Shown here in pieces: positions 18,771-27,094 of a stretch of 64,000 nucleotides of DNA (positions are counted from its first letter, which is position 1; each line of letters starts with the position of its first letter). Origin of the DNA: CAYVMN01 sp964452575 (lineage in GTDB: Bacteria; Desulfobacterota; DSM-4660; Desulfatiglandales; Desulfatiglandaceae); the NCBI GenBank assembly GCA_964452575.1, contig CAYVMN010000001.1, positions 1 to 64,000 of the forward strand. Direction: 5' to 3'. Under the pieces are notes generated by a model, which saw only the letters and a program-made list of their open reading frames with translations, made no database searches and was not told the DNA's origin. Made by a program: the position numbers and the translations under genes.

Positions 18771-20660
18771 ATGGGCACACCACGAGGGCCCTCGCCTAAA
18801 GAAATGATCATGAGCTATTTTCGCAATATCTGTCTGATAGAAGCACCCCATATTTCAAAGGCACCCCACGCACAAGGTTCATCGGACCTGACGCAGATCT
18901 GTTACCTGGCCTCGGCCCTTCAAGGGCAGGCAGAGACTGTTTCCATCCCTCTCGATTACTTCAGCCGGAACCCTTTGAAGGAGCTGGAGACACATCTCAA
19001 AGACCATTCTGTGGATCTTGTGGGCATATCCACAATGACCGGTGCCTTCAACAATGCGTTGAGGCTGGCATGCCTTGCCAAACGCTGCGGAAAATATGTG
19101 GTTATGGGTGGATACCACCCTTCTGCCCTGCCGGCCGAAGTCCTTGAATCCCCTTTTGTTGATGCCGCTGTGATCGGTGAAGGAGAAATGACTTTCAGGG
19201 ACCTAGTAGCGAATGGGCCGAGCAGGGATGTAAAAGGCCTTGCCTATAAAGAGGCCGGCAAGATAATTGTCAACGACGCTCGGCCTCTGATCGACGATCT
19301 TGATTCCATCCCCCACCCTTTGCGGCGTTTGCGTCCCCAGCGATTTGGGGAGGACGGTGATGATTATTCCATAGACACTGTCTATACCTCCAGGGGCTGC
19401 CCCTGGCATTGCACCTTTTGCGCCAATCACACGGTCAACAAGAGATGGCGAGCACGCAGCCCCGAGAACGTGCTGGAGGAACTGACGGCCCTTCACCGAC
19501 CGGGAAGAAAGAAGCTCATCAAGATCTGGGATGCCAACCTTCTCACCGACGTCGAAAGGGTAGAGAAGATCTTTGATCTCATGGTCAAACAGCGGCTCAG
19601 CAATTTCCATATATGGACCGAAGCACGGGTAGACGATATCATTCGGGCCGAATCCATCGTCCCCAGGCTTTATGAAGCAGGCCTGAGGGAGGTCTGCCTG
19701 GGCATTGAAAGCCCCAGTGGTGAAATCCTTCAATTCATAAGAAAAGGCACCACCAAAGACATGTCCCGCAAGGCCGTCCAAATCCTGAGAAGATCCGGCA
19801 TCAGGGTACAGGGCTATTTCATCATAGGACATCATTCGGAGACGCAGGAGGACATAAAGAAATATCCCGAGTATGCGGTGTCCCTGGGACTCAACTATGC
19901 CGTCTTCATGCTCATGACTCCCTACCCTGACACCCAGGTCTTTGAGGAATACAAAAGGGAGAACAGAATTCGTTCTTCTCATTGGGACCACTACAATAAT
20001 TTTACCCCGGTGGTAGATACCAGGGAGATGGACCTGAAGACCCTCACGCGGATGTATGCTTACTGCTATGGCCGATTCCACAAAAAATACCCACCTCTTG
20101 CCCGGGAAGGGTTTGCAGGGATGGTGGCCTATTTGATCGGACGGCTGTATCTCCTCCAGATTGCAGCCCGCGTGAATACGGCCAACAACAGGGAAGATAT
20201 CAAGGATTTCATCTTTGATGCCACCCTAGTCTCCACAGGCAAGGACCTGGAGGGGACAGCGCCCAGGAGAGCACCTCTACTGGTGAAATGGTTTGGCTCC
20301 CTCACCATGCGGGTTCGACATTCGCCTGGCCGCAACGTGGACTTCACGGTCACACCGCTTGGCGGCACCCGACGGGTATCCATATGTGAGACCACAGACA
20401 CCGGCCCGGTCAAAGGTCCGTTGCTTGATTTGGAAGAGATTGCAAGGCTCGGCCAAAGGGTTCCTCTGGAAAGGATGGCTGCACACATCCACAAGGGAGG
20501 TATCCTGGAGTTGTCTCCACGCCCAAGTATGAGGAACCTCCGGTTGTTGACCACGGACCCGATTCTCATCGCAGACGCCCTTGTCCTCATCGGTTTCGGC
20601 CTCAGGAAAATAGCGGAAGGCCTGGCGGCCATCTTCTCTCATCCCTTTCGATCCCACTGA
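18771..20660 (+). CDS. B12-binding radical SAM enzyme with C-terminal extension
   Basis: 629 residues if the first ATG is used; ATGs at 18804 and 18810 sit closer to the conserved N-terminus. Domains: cobalamin-binding fold (residues ~15-160, VGISTMTGAFNN, VVMGGYHPSALP), radical SAM barrel with C-PWH-C-TF-C at residues 210-217, then a helical segment to about residue 480. The last ~140 residues, including a basic MRVRHSPGRNVDF stretch and a hydrophobic end, match nothing I know. It is co-transcribed with the radical SAM gene upstream and convergent with the sulfotransferase gene. Lipid or polyketide modification is a plausible role given the type II synthase locus 3 kb away. Confidence 0.85.
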   Translation: MGTPRGPSPKEMIMSYFRNICLIEAPHISKAPHAQGSSDLTQICYLASALQGQAETVSIPLDYFSRNPLKELETHLKDHSVDLVGISTMTGAFNNALRLACLAKRCGKYVVMGGYHPSALPAEVLESPFVDAAVIGEGEMTFRDLVANGPSRDVKGLAYKEAGKIIVNDARPLIDDLDSIPHPLRRLRPQRFGEDGDDYSIDTVYTSRGCPWHCTFCANHTVNKRWRARSPENVLEELTALHRPGRKKLIKIWDANLLTDVERVEKIFDLMVKQRLSNFHIWTEARVDDIIRAESIVPRLYEAGLREVCLGIESPSGEILQFIRKGTTKDMSRKAVQILRRSGIRVQGYFIIGHHSETQEDIKKYPEYAVSLGLNYAVFMLMTPYPDTQVFEEYKRENRIRSSHWDHYNNFTPVVDTREMDLKTLTRMYAYCYGRFHKKYPPLAREGFAGMVAYLIGRLYLLQIAARVNTANNREDIKDFIFDATLVSTGKDLEGTAPRRAPLLVKWFGSLTMRVRHSPGRNVDFTVTPLGGTRRVSICETTDTGPVKGPLLDLEEIARLGQRVPLERMAAHIHKGGILELSPRPSMRNLRLLTTDPILIADALVLIGFGLRKIAEGLAAIFSHPFRSH

Positions 20661-20747
20661 GCACCGTCTGCGCGGCGCTATGAAATGGCCTGGCTTTGCT
20701 TCCGGTTCCCAGGAGGATGGCCGTGAATCAAATTAAAAGGGATGCCG

Positions 20748-22715
20748 TCAGCCCTGCACGGGGTCTCCGTACCGTTTGCAGAGGGAATCGAGCTTTGAAC
20801 GGATTCCCTCTGACAATTCTCTGTTTGATTCTTGGAACCTGTTCTTTCTGTAGCCTGAAATACTCTCAAGATAATCCTCAAGCCTTTGCCGAAACCGCTT
20901 GGTCATGGGCAGGTCAAGCCATCGATAGATGCGTTCGACCTCGCCCATGGGATCGACTTCAAGGTCCTCAAAGCGGATACGGGCAAGGCGCCCTTCCGGA
21001 AGTTTTGCTGCATCCCTTTCGAATCGGTCTTCCATCTTCACGTAGTTGTCCGGAAACCTAGCCTCATAGGATCTGCCGGATTCGGGGTCTTGGAGCTGAA
21101 ACAACAGAAATCCTTCCTGGGCCATGTGCACATTGGATCGGTACACGTGATAAGGATGCCTGCGGATGTGTATAAATTTGGCGTTGGGATACATTTCTTG
21201 GAGTAGTCCTAGCCGCCCCGTATTTACTGGGTTCTTCAATAGGGGCCGCTTTCGGGAAAAAAGGGTCAACCTTTTGAGAAACCCTTCGTATTGCCGTTTC
21301 CAGGATTCTCGCTCGCGCTGCGTGAAACCCTCAGGATGAAGGTATCGGTCATAGCAATCTCCCTGCCTTGGAAAAACAATCCCCCAGTAAGGCGATAGGT
21401 GGGTCTGATTCATTAAAGCGAATTCTTCTTCACTTGGCGAAAACATGTGGACGGGCATAGGATCCATCGGTCTGCGGGGAGGGCTGAATACAAAAAGGGG
21501 TAATAGGAGCCAGCCCGTAAAGAGAGAACCGATGGGGTTCATCACCTGAATCAGCCTAGGAGTAATTAATCGATCATCAAGGGCAAGAAGGTTATGCAGG
21601 TGGGTGGTTCCGCTGCGGTGTACGCCGACAATGAATATGGGATCGGGCACTTCTTTGGTTCGCAGAAAAAGGGGAACTATCAGTCTTTCCGGCAACGTCA
21701 ACAGGGTATTGAAAAGAGACATGGACAAAACCCAAACAAGCCTCGGCACATAGACAACACCTACAAGAAACCGCGCGTGCCGCAGTCTGCCCAACCAGAG
21801 ATCCATGGGGGCCAGGATGTTCGGTTGCGCAAAAGGGTAGACCCGCTTTAAATCCTTTGGTATCATCCCACTCGATTCCGACGCCCTGTGCTCACCCCTT
21901 TGCCTGAGCACCATGACATATATGGCAATAGCCAGCCCCAGAACGGCCCGCAGGGCAACTCCTTGCTCCGGATGCCCTTCGGGTATGGTCCAGCGGATCC
22001 ATTCCGTTGCATATTTGCCGGTCATGCGGATAACCGCGCTCTCGTCTGAGATGCGCAGGGCCATCATCCACCCGCTGAGGACCCCCGTGCCCCAGTAGAT
22101 GTCTCCATGCACAATGCGCATCATGCTTAACAAGGCCATGATCATGAAGTGGCCCGTTGCCATGCGCAGGGAGCCTGGCGACAACAGGGGTAAGGAACTT
22201 TGAACAGTCTGGCTCAATGAAAAGAGCAAACCTGTCACTGAGACTGCCACAACGCTGCCGTACCGATCCTTGAATAATCCCAAAACATAACCGCAAAATA
22301 TGATCTGAATGACGGGAGAGGCAACGAGGCCGTCCATGCCCCGAATGAACCCTTGTAGGAATAGCCCCCTATCTCCTCGCATGGATGTCAGATCGAGCAG
22401 GCACAGCACCAGAAAATAGGCGAAGAGCAATGCGAGGCCGATCAGAAAACCGAGGGACCACGACCGCAGCCATCGTCTTTGCGGGACAAAGCCATAGGCT
22501 GAAAGCGGTCTCTGTTCAAGGCCCATCATCAGCGCCACCAGTCCCAAACCAAGAAAGGCAAACACGCCCCCGCGTCTTGGATCCCACCCGGCCTCATGGA
22601 CCCCCAATAGCCTGGCTACGGCCATGATGATCCCGATGCTGAGGGTCATGCCTGCTATCCAAATGCCAATCTTGGTGATGGGCGAGAGGTGGCGGAAGCT
22701 GTTTTTCAGTGTCAT
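20748..22715 (-). CDS. CPBP-like membrane domain fused to sulfotransferase
   Basis: 655 residues in two parts. Residues 1-275 are eight or so hydrophobic helices with the outline of the CPBP/CAAX-protease family, but the expected EExxxR and FxxxH residues are not there: the equivalent segments read PVIQIIFCGYV and LLFSLSQT, so protease activity is unlikely. Residues ~355-655 form a PAPS-dependent sulfotransferase: the 5'-phosphosulfate loop FIVGVHRSGTTHLHN and the 3'-phosphate strand FIHIRRHPYHVYRSN are both clear. The likely job is sulfation of a membrane lipid, polyketide or protein next to the membrane anchor. It is divergent from the acyltransferase/ketosynthase operon. Confidence 0.85.
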   Translation of the reverse strand: MTLKNSFRHLSPITKIGIWIAGMTLSIGIIMAVARLLGVHEAGWDPRRGGVFAFLGLGLVALMMGLEQRPLSAYGFVPQRRWLRSWSLGFLIGLALLFAYFLVLCLLDLTSMRGDRGLFLQGFIRGMDGLVASPVIQIIFCGYVLGLFKDRYGSVVAVSVTGLLFSLSQTVQSSLPLLSPGSLRMATGHFMIMALLSMMRIVHGDIYWGTGVLSGWMMALRISDESAVIRMTGKYATEWIRWTIPEGHPEQGVALRAVLGLAIAIYVMVLRQRGEHRASESSGMIPKDLKRVYPFAQPNILAPMDLWLGRLRHARFLVGVVYVPRLVWVLSMSLFNTLLTLPERLIVPLFLRTKEVPDPIFIVGVHRSGTTHLHNLLALDDRLITPRLIQVMNPIGSLFTGWLLLPLFVFSPPRRPMDPMPVHMFSPSEEEFALMNQTHLSPYWGIVFPRQGDCYDRYLHPEGFTQRERESWKRQYEGFLKRLTLFSRKRPLLKNPVNTGRLGLLQEMYPNAKFIHIRRHPYHVYRSNVHMAQEGFLLFQLQDPESGRSYEARFPDNYVKMEDRFERDAAKLPEGRLARIRFEDLEVDPMGEVERIYRWLDLPMTKRFRQRLEDYLESISGYRKNRFQESNRELSEGIRSKLDSLCKRYGDPVQG

Positions 22716-23123
22716 CTGATCAAACTGGTAATCTTGTTTGGCACGATCCCCGGGGGGAGCAACGCCGGTGCATGGATGTTCATCTCAAAAACGCGTAACA
22801 TTACATTGTTCCAGGTTCATTCTGAGAGAATATCTCTCAACAGGTCTTAGCGTGACGTTATTCTTGTGTTTCATGATCACGTCGTCTCTATGATCTGGGA
22901 GCCACCGTATGCTAACGTGTTGCCAGAACGAAAAAGCTCAAGGTGACAGATCGGGCTCCGGCTTGACAGCCCGGGACGGATCTCATAAGATGGTCTTCCA
23001 TTGTCCCATGGACATGCCCTGGCCGGCCGAATAGGATGCTATCTTGTAGCAGGCGCCGTGCATTTTTTCAAGATCGCGACAGGTCATGTCATTCGGAACT
23101 CTCAACCCTTCCGGCATCCTAAC
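22716..23123. other. Divergent intergenic region before the acyl-lipid operon
   Basis: About 400 bases separate the sulfotransferase start (minus) from the best start of the Kdo-transferase-like gene (plus). Besides the predicted promoter at 22963-22991 I see no RNA gene, repeat or intact open frame here. The in-frame extension of the downstream gene back to a TTG at 23001 lies almost on the predicted transcription start, so I treat it as leader rather than coding sequence. Confidence 0.5.
22963..22991 (+). promoter_or_regulatory. Predicted sigma-70 promoter of the acyl-lipid plus operon
   Basis: TTGACA at 22963-22968, a 17-base spacer, and TAAGAT at 22986-22991. Transcription would start near 22998, which argues that the downstream gene begins at one of the GTG codons (23058 or 23124) rather than at the TTG at 23001. 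Confidence 0.6.
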
Positions 23124-24365
23124 GTGAAAAGGATCCTTCTCTCTGGCTATTTGCTGGCGACATCACTGCTTTTCCCCCTGTGCCTGGTGGTTTTGGTCTT
23201 GCACACGCTAGGCCGACCCCGTGCATTTTGGCCCCATCTTCAAAGACTCTCTCTGGTGATGCCCAAAAGGACGTCAAGACGCGGAAAGAGGGTATGGCTC
23301 CACGCCGTGAGCGTGGGAGAAATCATTTCTTGTGCCCCTTTGATTCGGCGCCTTCAAGACAGGGGCTACTCTGTCTTTCTTTCCACGACCACTGAATCCG
23401 GCTTTGTGACCGCCCAAAGAAGATACGCAGGGGTCGAGCTCTTCTATTTTCCTTTTGATTTTTGGTTCATCTGCAACCGTTTCCTTAAAAGGATAGACCC
23501 GAATGTGGTGTTTTTGTGCGAAATGGAGATATGGCCCGCCTTTGTCCATGAAGTATACAAAAGGGGAGTTCCCTTATATCTCATCAGCGGGCGGCTGGCA
23601 GATAAAGAGTTTCGCAGTTATCGGGCTTTTGGCTGGTTTTTCAGGCATGTTTTTTCCATGTTCTCCGGTCTGTTTATGCAGACCGAGACATATGCCCGGC
23701 GAGTAAAAGAGATCTGTCATCATAACAACGTCAAGGTCCTGGGAAGTCTCAAGTTTGATGTGCCCATTGATGCCCATCAGAGCCTGATTGCCGACCTTCT
23801 GCCAGACGGCCTTGCCATCTGTGCGGTCTCAGTCCATCGGGGAGAAGAAGTCCCCATAATAGAGGCATTTCGAACTATTCGCGCCACATTTCCCCGCACA
23901 AGCCTGGTGATCGCCCCGCGGCACTCCAAGCGCATGCGGGGAATCATTCGAACCTTGCGCCGGCACGATCTACCATACACCTTGCGGTCGGAGAACAGGA
24001 AATGCAGGAGCCCGGTTTTTCTTGTGGACACGGTTGGGGAATTAGCAGGGATCTATCCAAAATGCCATGTAATCATCATGGGCGGGAGTTTCTCCAGGAG
24101 AATCGGTGGCCATAATATCATCGAGCCCGCCTTATACAAAAAGTGCATTTTGTGCGGAAATCACATGGAGAACTTTCGGGATATCTATGAGATGTTCAAA
24201 AGCGAAGGCGCGCTGGTCCCTACAAACAGGGAGTCTTTGCGCCAAGACCTGCAAGATCTCTTACGAGATAAAGTGCGCATTGTGGCCACGGGAGAAAAGG
24301 CCTTTGGGCTGGTTCGTGGAAAAAGAGGCGCCTCCGGGAGAATCTTTGCGGCAGTCTTTGGTTAG
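23124..24365 (+). CDS. Kdo transferase (WaaA)-like paralogue
   Basis: About 413 residues: an N-terminal membrane helix followed by the GT30/WaaA fold. Family marks include WLHAVSVGEIISCAPLI, STTTESGF, FLCEMEIWPAF, LKFDVPID, APRHSKR and GGSFSRRIGGHNIIEPA. WaaA adds Kdo from CMP-Kdo to lipid IVA on the cytoplasmic face. Unlike the second copy at 47252-48598, the N-terminal ERxG motif (KERLGFF in that copy) reads QRLSLV, so the Glu thought to act as catalytic base appears to be Gln. It is the first gene of an operon with an LpxL-like acyltransferase, KS1 and ACP, so it may glycosylate a special lipid rather than lipid A. GTG at 23124 chosen; GTG at 23058 is possible. Confidence 0.8.
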   Translation: MKRILLSGYLLATSLLFPLCLVVLVLHTLGRPRAFWPHLQRLSLVMPKRTSRRGKRVWLHAVSVGEIISCAPLIRRLQDRGYSVFLSTTTESGFVTAQRRYAGVELFYFPFDFWFICNRFLKRIDPNVVFLCEMEIWPAFVHEVYKRGVPLYLISGRLADKEFRSYRAFGWFFRHVFSMFSGLFMQTETYARRVKEICHHNNVKVLGSLKFDVPIDAHQSLIADLLPDGLAICAVSVHRGEEVPIIEAFRTIRATFPRTSLVIAPRHSKRMRGIIRTLRRHDLPYTLRSENRKCRSPVFLVDTVGELAGIYPKCHVIIMGGSFSRRIGGHNIIEPALYKKCILCGNHMENFRDIYEMFKSEGALVPTNRESLRQDLQDLLRDKVRIVATGEKAFGLVRGKRGASGRIFAAVFG

Positions 24366-24425
24366 ATCCATACCGAGAGCAGAGAAGCTGAATGGCAACA
24401 TGGTCATCCGGCAAGAACTGAATCT

Positions 24426-25385
24426 TTGAAGAGATCTCTCTTGGGAAAGAAAAAAATCTCGTTTTTAAGACGGGTGGGTTTTGTCTTAGAGGCCTCAATT
24501 GTCATCCCACTGGGGAACCTGGCCTTGCTTCTACCCTGGCGTACAGGTAGGGCCATAGCATCAGTGGCAGGGTTGTTCCTTTTTTGCATCAGCGAAAAGG
24601 GAAAAAACCGTGCCCGCGAGAATCTGGATATCATTTATTGGGAACACCCTCTGTCAGAAAAGGAAAAGACCCAAATCATAAGAAGACTCTTTGTGAACAT
24701 GGCCACAAGTGCGTTTGAATACCTCAAGATCCGCAACATAACCGCAGACAACTGCCTGGAATTTGTGCATATAGATGAGGCCCTTTACCGTGCAATTCGT
24801 GAAGATAGGGGCTTTATCGTTGTTAGCGCCCATGTGGGCAACTGGGAATATCTTGGGAGCATTGCCGCCAAACTGGGCAAGAACCTTGGCGCTGTCATTC
24901 ACAGGCAGTTAAACCCTTATACAGACAAATGGCTGAGGGAAATTCGTGAAAAGGATGGGAAGATAAGGTGTTTTTATGATGAGGTCTCTGCCATGCGCCC
25001 CATGGTTGCCCACCTGAGGCGGAATGGGACCCTGGCCATTCTTGCGGATGAGCGGCACCTGAATAACCCGGTGTTTGTCCCGTTTTTTGGACGGCAGGCC
25101 GCAACTCCAGACGGGCCTGCAAGATTACATCTGCTCTATGGTACGCCAATCGTATTCTGTTTTTCCATCAAGCAGGAGGATGGAAAATACCTGCTCACCT
25201 TTGACGGGCCCTATCATTTTGAAAAAAGCGGGGACCTGAAGAAAGACTGTGAGGTTATCATGACTTGCATGAACAAGAAATACGAAGAAGTGATCAGAAG
25301 ACATCCGGATCAGTGGTTTTCTCTGCTGACGCCTCGATGGGAAAGGGGCAGACCGGAAAATCCTGAAAAGAAAGGCAGGAGATGA
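24426..25385 (+). CDS. LpxL/HtrB-like lysophospholipid acyltransferase
   Basis: 319 residues. An N-terminal hydrophobic segment (residues ~20-55) anchors it; the HX4E catalytic site is HVGNWE at residues 136-141, and the later FVPFFGRQAATPDGPARL block is the second acyltransferase motif of the LpxL/LpxM family. These enzymes pass an acyl chain from ACP to a lipid A precursor. A dedicated copy directly upstream of a ketosynthase and an ACP suggests that it off-loads the product of this type II synthase onto a lipid. The TTG at 24426 is the earliest in-frame start; no ribosome site is strong, so the start is uncertain. Confidence 0.85.
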   Translation: MKRSLLGKKKISFLRRVGFVLEASIVIPLGNLALLLPWRTGRAIASVAGLFLFCISEKGKNRARENLDIIYWEHPLSEKEKTQIIRRLFVNMATSAFEYLKIRNITADNCLEFVHIDEALYRAIREDRGFIVVSAHVGNWEYLGSIAAKLGKNLGAVIHRQLNPYTDKWLREIREKDGKIRCFYDEVSAMRPMVAHLRRNGTLAILADERHLNNPVFVPFFGRQAATPDGPARLHLLYGTPIVFCFSIKQEDGKYLLTFDGPYHFEKSGDLKKDCEVIMTCMNKKYEEVIRRHPDQWFSLLTPRWERGRPENPEKKGRR

Positions 25386-25485
25386 TTCCCTTGATCATTT
25401 TGATCTTTTTTTGTAGAAGGTCAGGCAGGCTACCGGCCTGGACATAGATTCCGGGGCCTTCGCGTTGGGAAAGAAGGAAATCTAG

Positions 25486-26742
25486 GTGAAAAAGAGACGT
25501 GTAGTTGCTACGGGATTGGGCGTGGTTGCGGCCAACGGGGTTGGCAAAGAGCGCTTCTGGGAAGCGAACACCCGCGGTGTATCTGGCGTCGGAAAAATAA
25601 CCTGCTTTGACCCATCCCATTATGCATCGAGAATCGCAGCTGAAGTGAGAGGGTTCGATCCTCTGGAATATATGCCTGATAAAGTTGCCAAACGGGTGGA
25701 CAGGTTCGTCCATTTCGGTCTGGCTGCCGCTAAGATGGCGATCGATGACAGTAGTTTGAATTTAGGGGCGGAGGATAGAGACAGAACAGGCGTGATCATT
25801 GGTTCCGGTCTGGGTGGCGTGCTCTTCCATGAAGAGCAGATCATGGCCGCATACGAAAAAGGAACCCACCGGTTTAACCCATTATGTGTTCCGCGGATCA
25901 CCCCCAACGCCGTTGCCGCCCACATAGCGATCCAGCACGGGCTGATGGGGCCCAATCTGGTGATTTCTACGGCCTGCGCCTCAGGGAACCATGCGATTGG
26001 TGAGGCCTTTCGAAAGATCCAGAACGATGAAGCCGATATAGTCATTTCAGGCGGAGCAGAGGCACCCTTGACGGAGTTTACTTTCGGGGCCTACTGTGCA
26101 TTGCGGGGTGTCCTATCCAAAAGAAATGATAACCCCGAGCAGGCCAGCCGTCCCTTTGACAAGGAGAGGGACGGCTTTGTCATGGGAGAAGGGGCCGCGG
26201 TCCTGATTCTGGAGGCCCTGGATCATGCCCTCGAGAGGGGGGCCCATATCTACGCCGAAATCATCGGTTACGGATTGACCAGTGGTGCCTTTCATATGGC
26301 ATTGCCACAGCCCGACGGGGAGGACGCATCAAAGGCCATCTCCCTGGCGTTGCGAGATGCAGCGCTTGTGCCAGAAGATATCGATTACATCAATGCCCAT
26401 GGAACCGCCACCGTGGCCAACGATATTGCGGAAACCAAGGCGATCAAGCGGGTTTTCGGCGATTTGGCCCGAAGCGTGCCCATCTCTTCTACAAAATCGA
26501 TGATCGGGCATGCCATAGGGGCTGCGGGAGCCATAGAGGCAGTTGTCTCCTGCCTTGCCATCGAGCATCAAGTCATTCCACCGACTGTAAACCTGAGCCA
26601 CCCTGACCCGGAATGCGATCTGTACTATGTGCCCAACGAGGCCAGGGAGGCAGAGATTGATACTATCCTGTCCAATTCCTTTGGTTTCGGCAGTGTGAAT
26701 GCATGTCTTGTTTTCCGGAAATTCTTTGAATCGCGAGGGTAA
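25486..26742 (+). CDS. Beta-ketoacyl-ACP synthase KS1 (FabF-type, active site intact)
   Basis: 418 residues, thiolase fold. The catalytic triad is complete: Cys164 (STACASG), His305 (NAHGTAT) and His342 (IGHAIGAAG). FabF/KASII-type enzymes condense malonyl-ACP with an acyl chain. Start is GTG at 25486, decided by AAGGA at 25474-25479. It lies 100 bases after the acyltransferase gene and 6 bases before the ACP gene. Of five ketosynthase-fold proteins in this locus it is the only one on the plus strand, and with an ACP partner next to it could initiate or elongate independently of the two KS/chain-length-factor pairs on the other strand. Confidence 0.93.
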   Translation: MKKRRVVATGLGVVAANGVGKERFWEANTRGVSGVGKITCFDPSHYASRIAAEVRGFDPLEYMPDKVAKRVDRFVHFGLAAAKMAIDDSSLNLGAEDRDRTGVIIGSGLGGVLFHEEQIMAAYEKGTHRFNPLCVPRITPNAVAAHIAIQHGLMGPNLVISTACASGNHAIGEAFRKIQNDEADIVISGGAEAPLTEFTFGAYCALRGVLSKRNDNPEQASRPFDKERDGFVMGEGAAVLILEALDHALERGAHIYAEIIGYGLTSGAFHMALPQPDGEDASKAISLALRDAALVPEDIDYINAHGTATVANDIAETKAIKRVFGDLARSVPISSTKSMIGHAIGAAGAIEAVVSCLAIEHQVIPPTVNLSHPDPECDLYYVPNEAREAEIDTILSNSFGFGSVNACLVFRKFFESRG

Positions 26743-26748
26743 GGAACG

Positions 26749-27003
26749 ATGCCCATGGATATCGCAGAGATCGAGAAAAAGGTGCTTGAGGTCTTGGCTG
26801 ACAAGGCCTCCATGGATCCGGATGAGATAACCCTTGAATCTTCCCTGGTGGATGATTTGGGCCTGGACTCGCTGGATGCGGTAGAACTCGTCTTTGAATT
26901 TGAAGAGGGCTACGGCATAGATATTCCCGATGACCGAATAAAGGAGTTCAGGAACGGCCGGGACATCCTTAATTACCTTGCCGAAACGCTGAGTTCACGC
27001 TGA
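26749..27003 (+). CDS. Acyl carrier protein
   Basis: 84 residues, mostly acidic, four-helix ACP fold. The phosphopantetheine attachment site is the canonical DDLGLDSLDAVEL, with Ser at the start of helix 2. The protein carries the growing acyl chain as a thioester for the ketosynthases, reductases and dehydratases of the locus. It starts 6 bases after KS1, preceded by AAGGAAC, and is the last gene of the plus operon; the next gene converges from the other strand with a 91-base gap lacking a clear terminator. Confidence 0.93.
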   Translation: MPMDIAEIEKKVLEVLADKASMDPDEITLESSLVDDLGLDSLDAVELVFEFEEGYGIDIPDDRIKEFRNGRDILNYLAETLSSR

Positions 27004-27094
27004 GGGCAGGCGTTCACGGCCCTAGCGTAACCGTTCTGGGTGTATCATCTCTGAACCCGCAAAGGGTTTCCGTCATGCTGTCCTGATACTGAGC

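Noticed and set aside
19203..20081. Minus-strand frame of 292 residues within the second B12 radical SAM gene
   Set aside because: Antisense shadow of a gene with clear cobalamin and CxxxCxxC motifs.
23274..24365. Aryl polyene cluster in the strict sense
   Set aside because: No ammonia lyase, AMP ligase, thioesterase, LolA or MMPL exporter genes; only the KS/CLF, dehydratase and LpxL-like features are shared.
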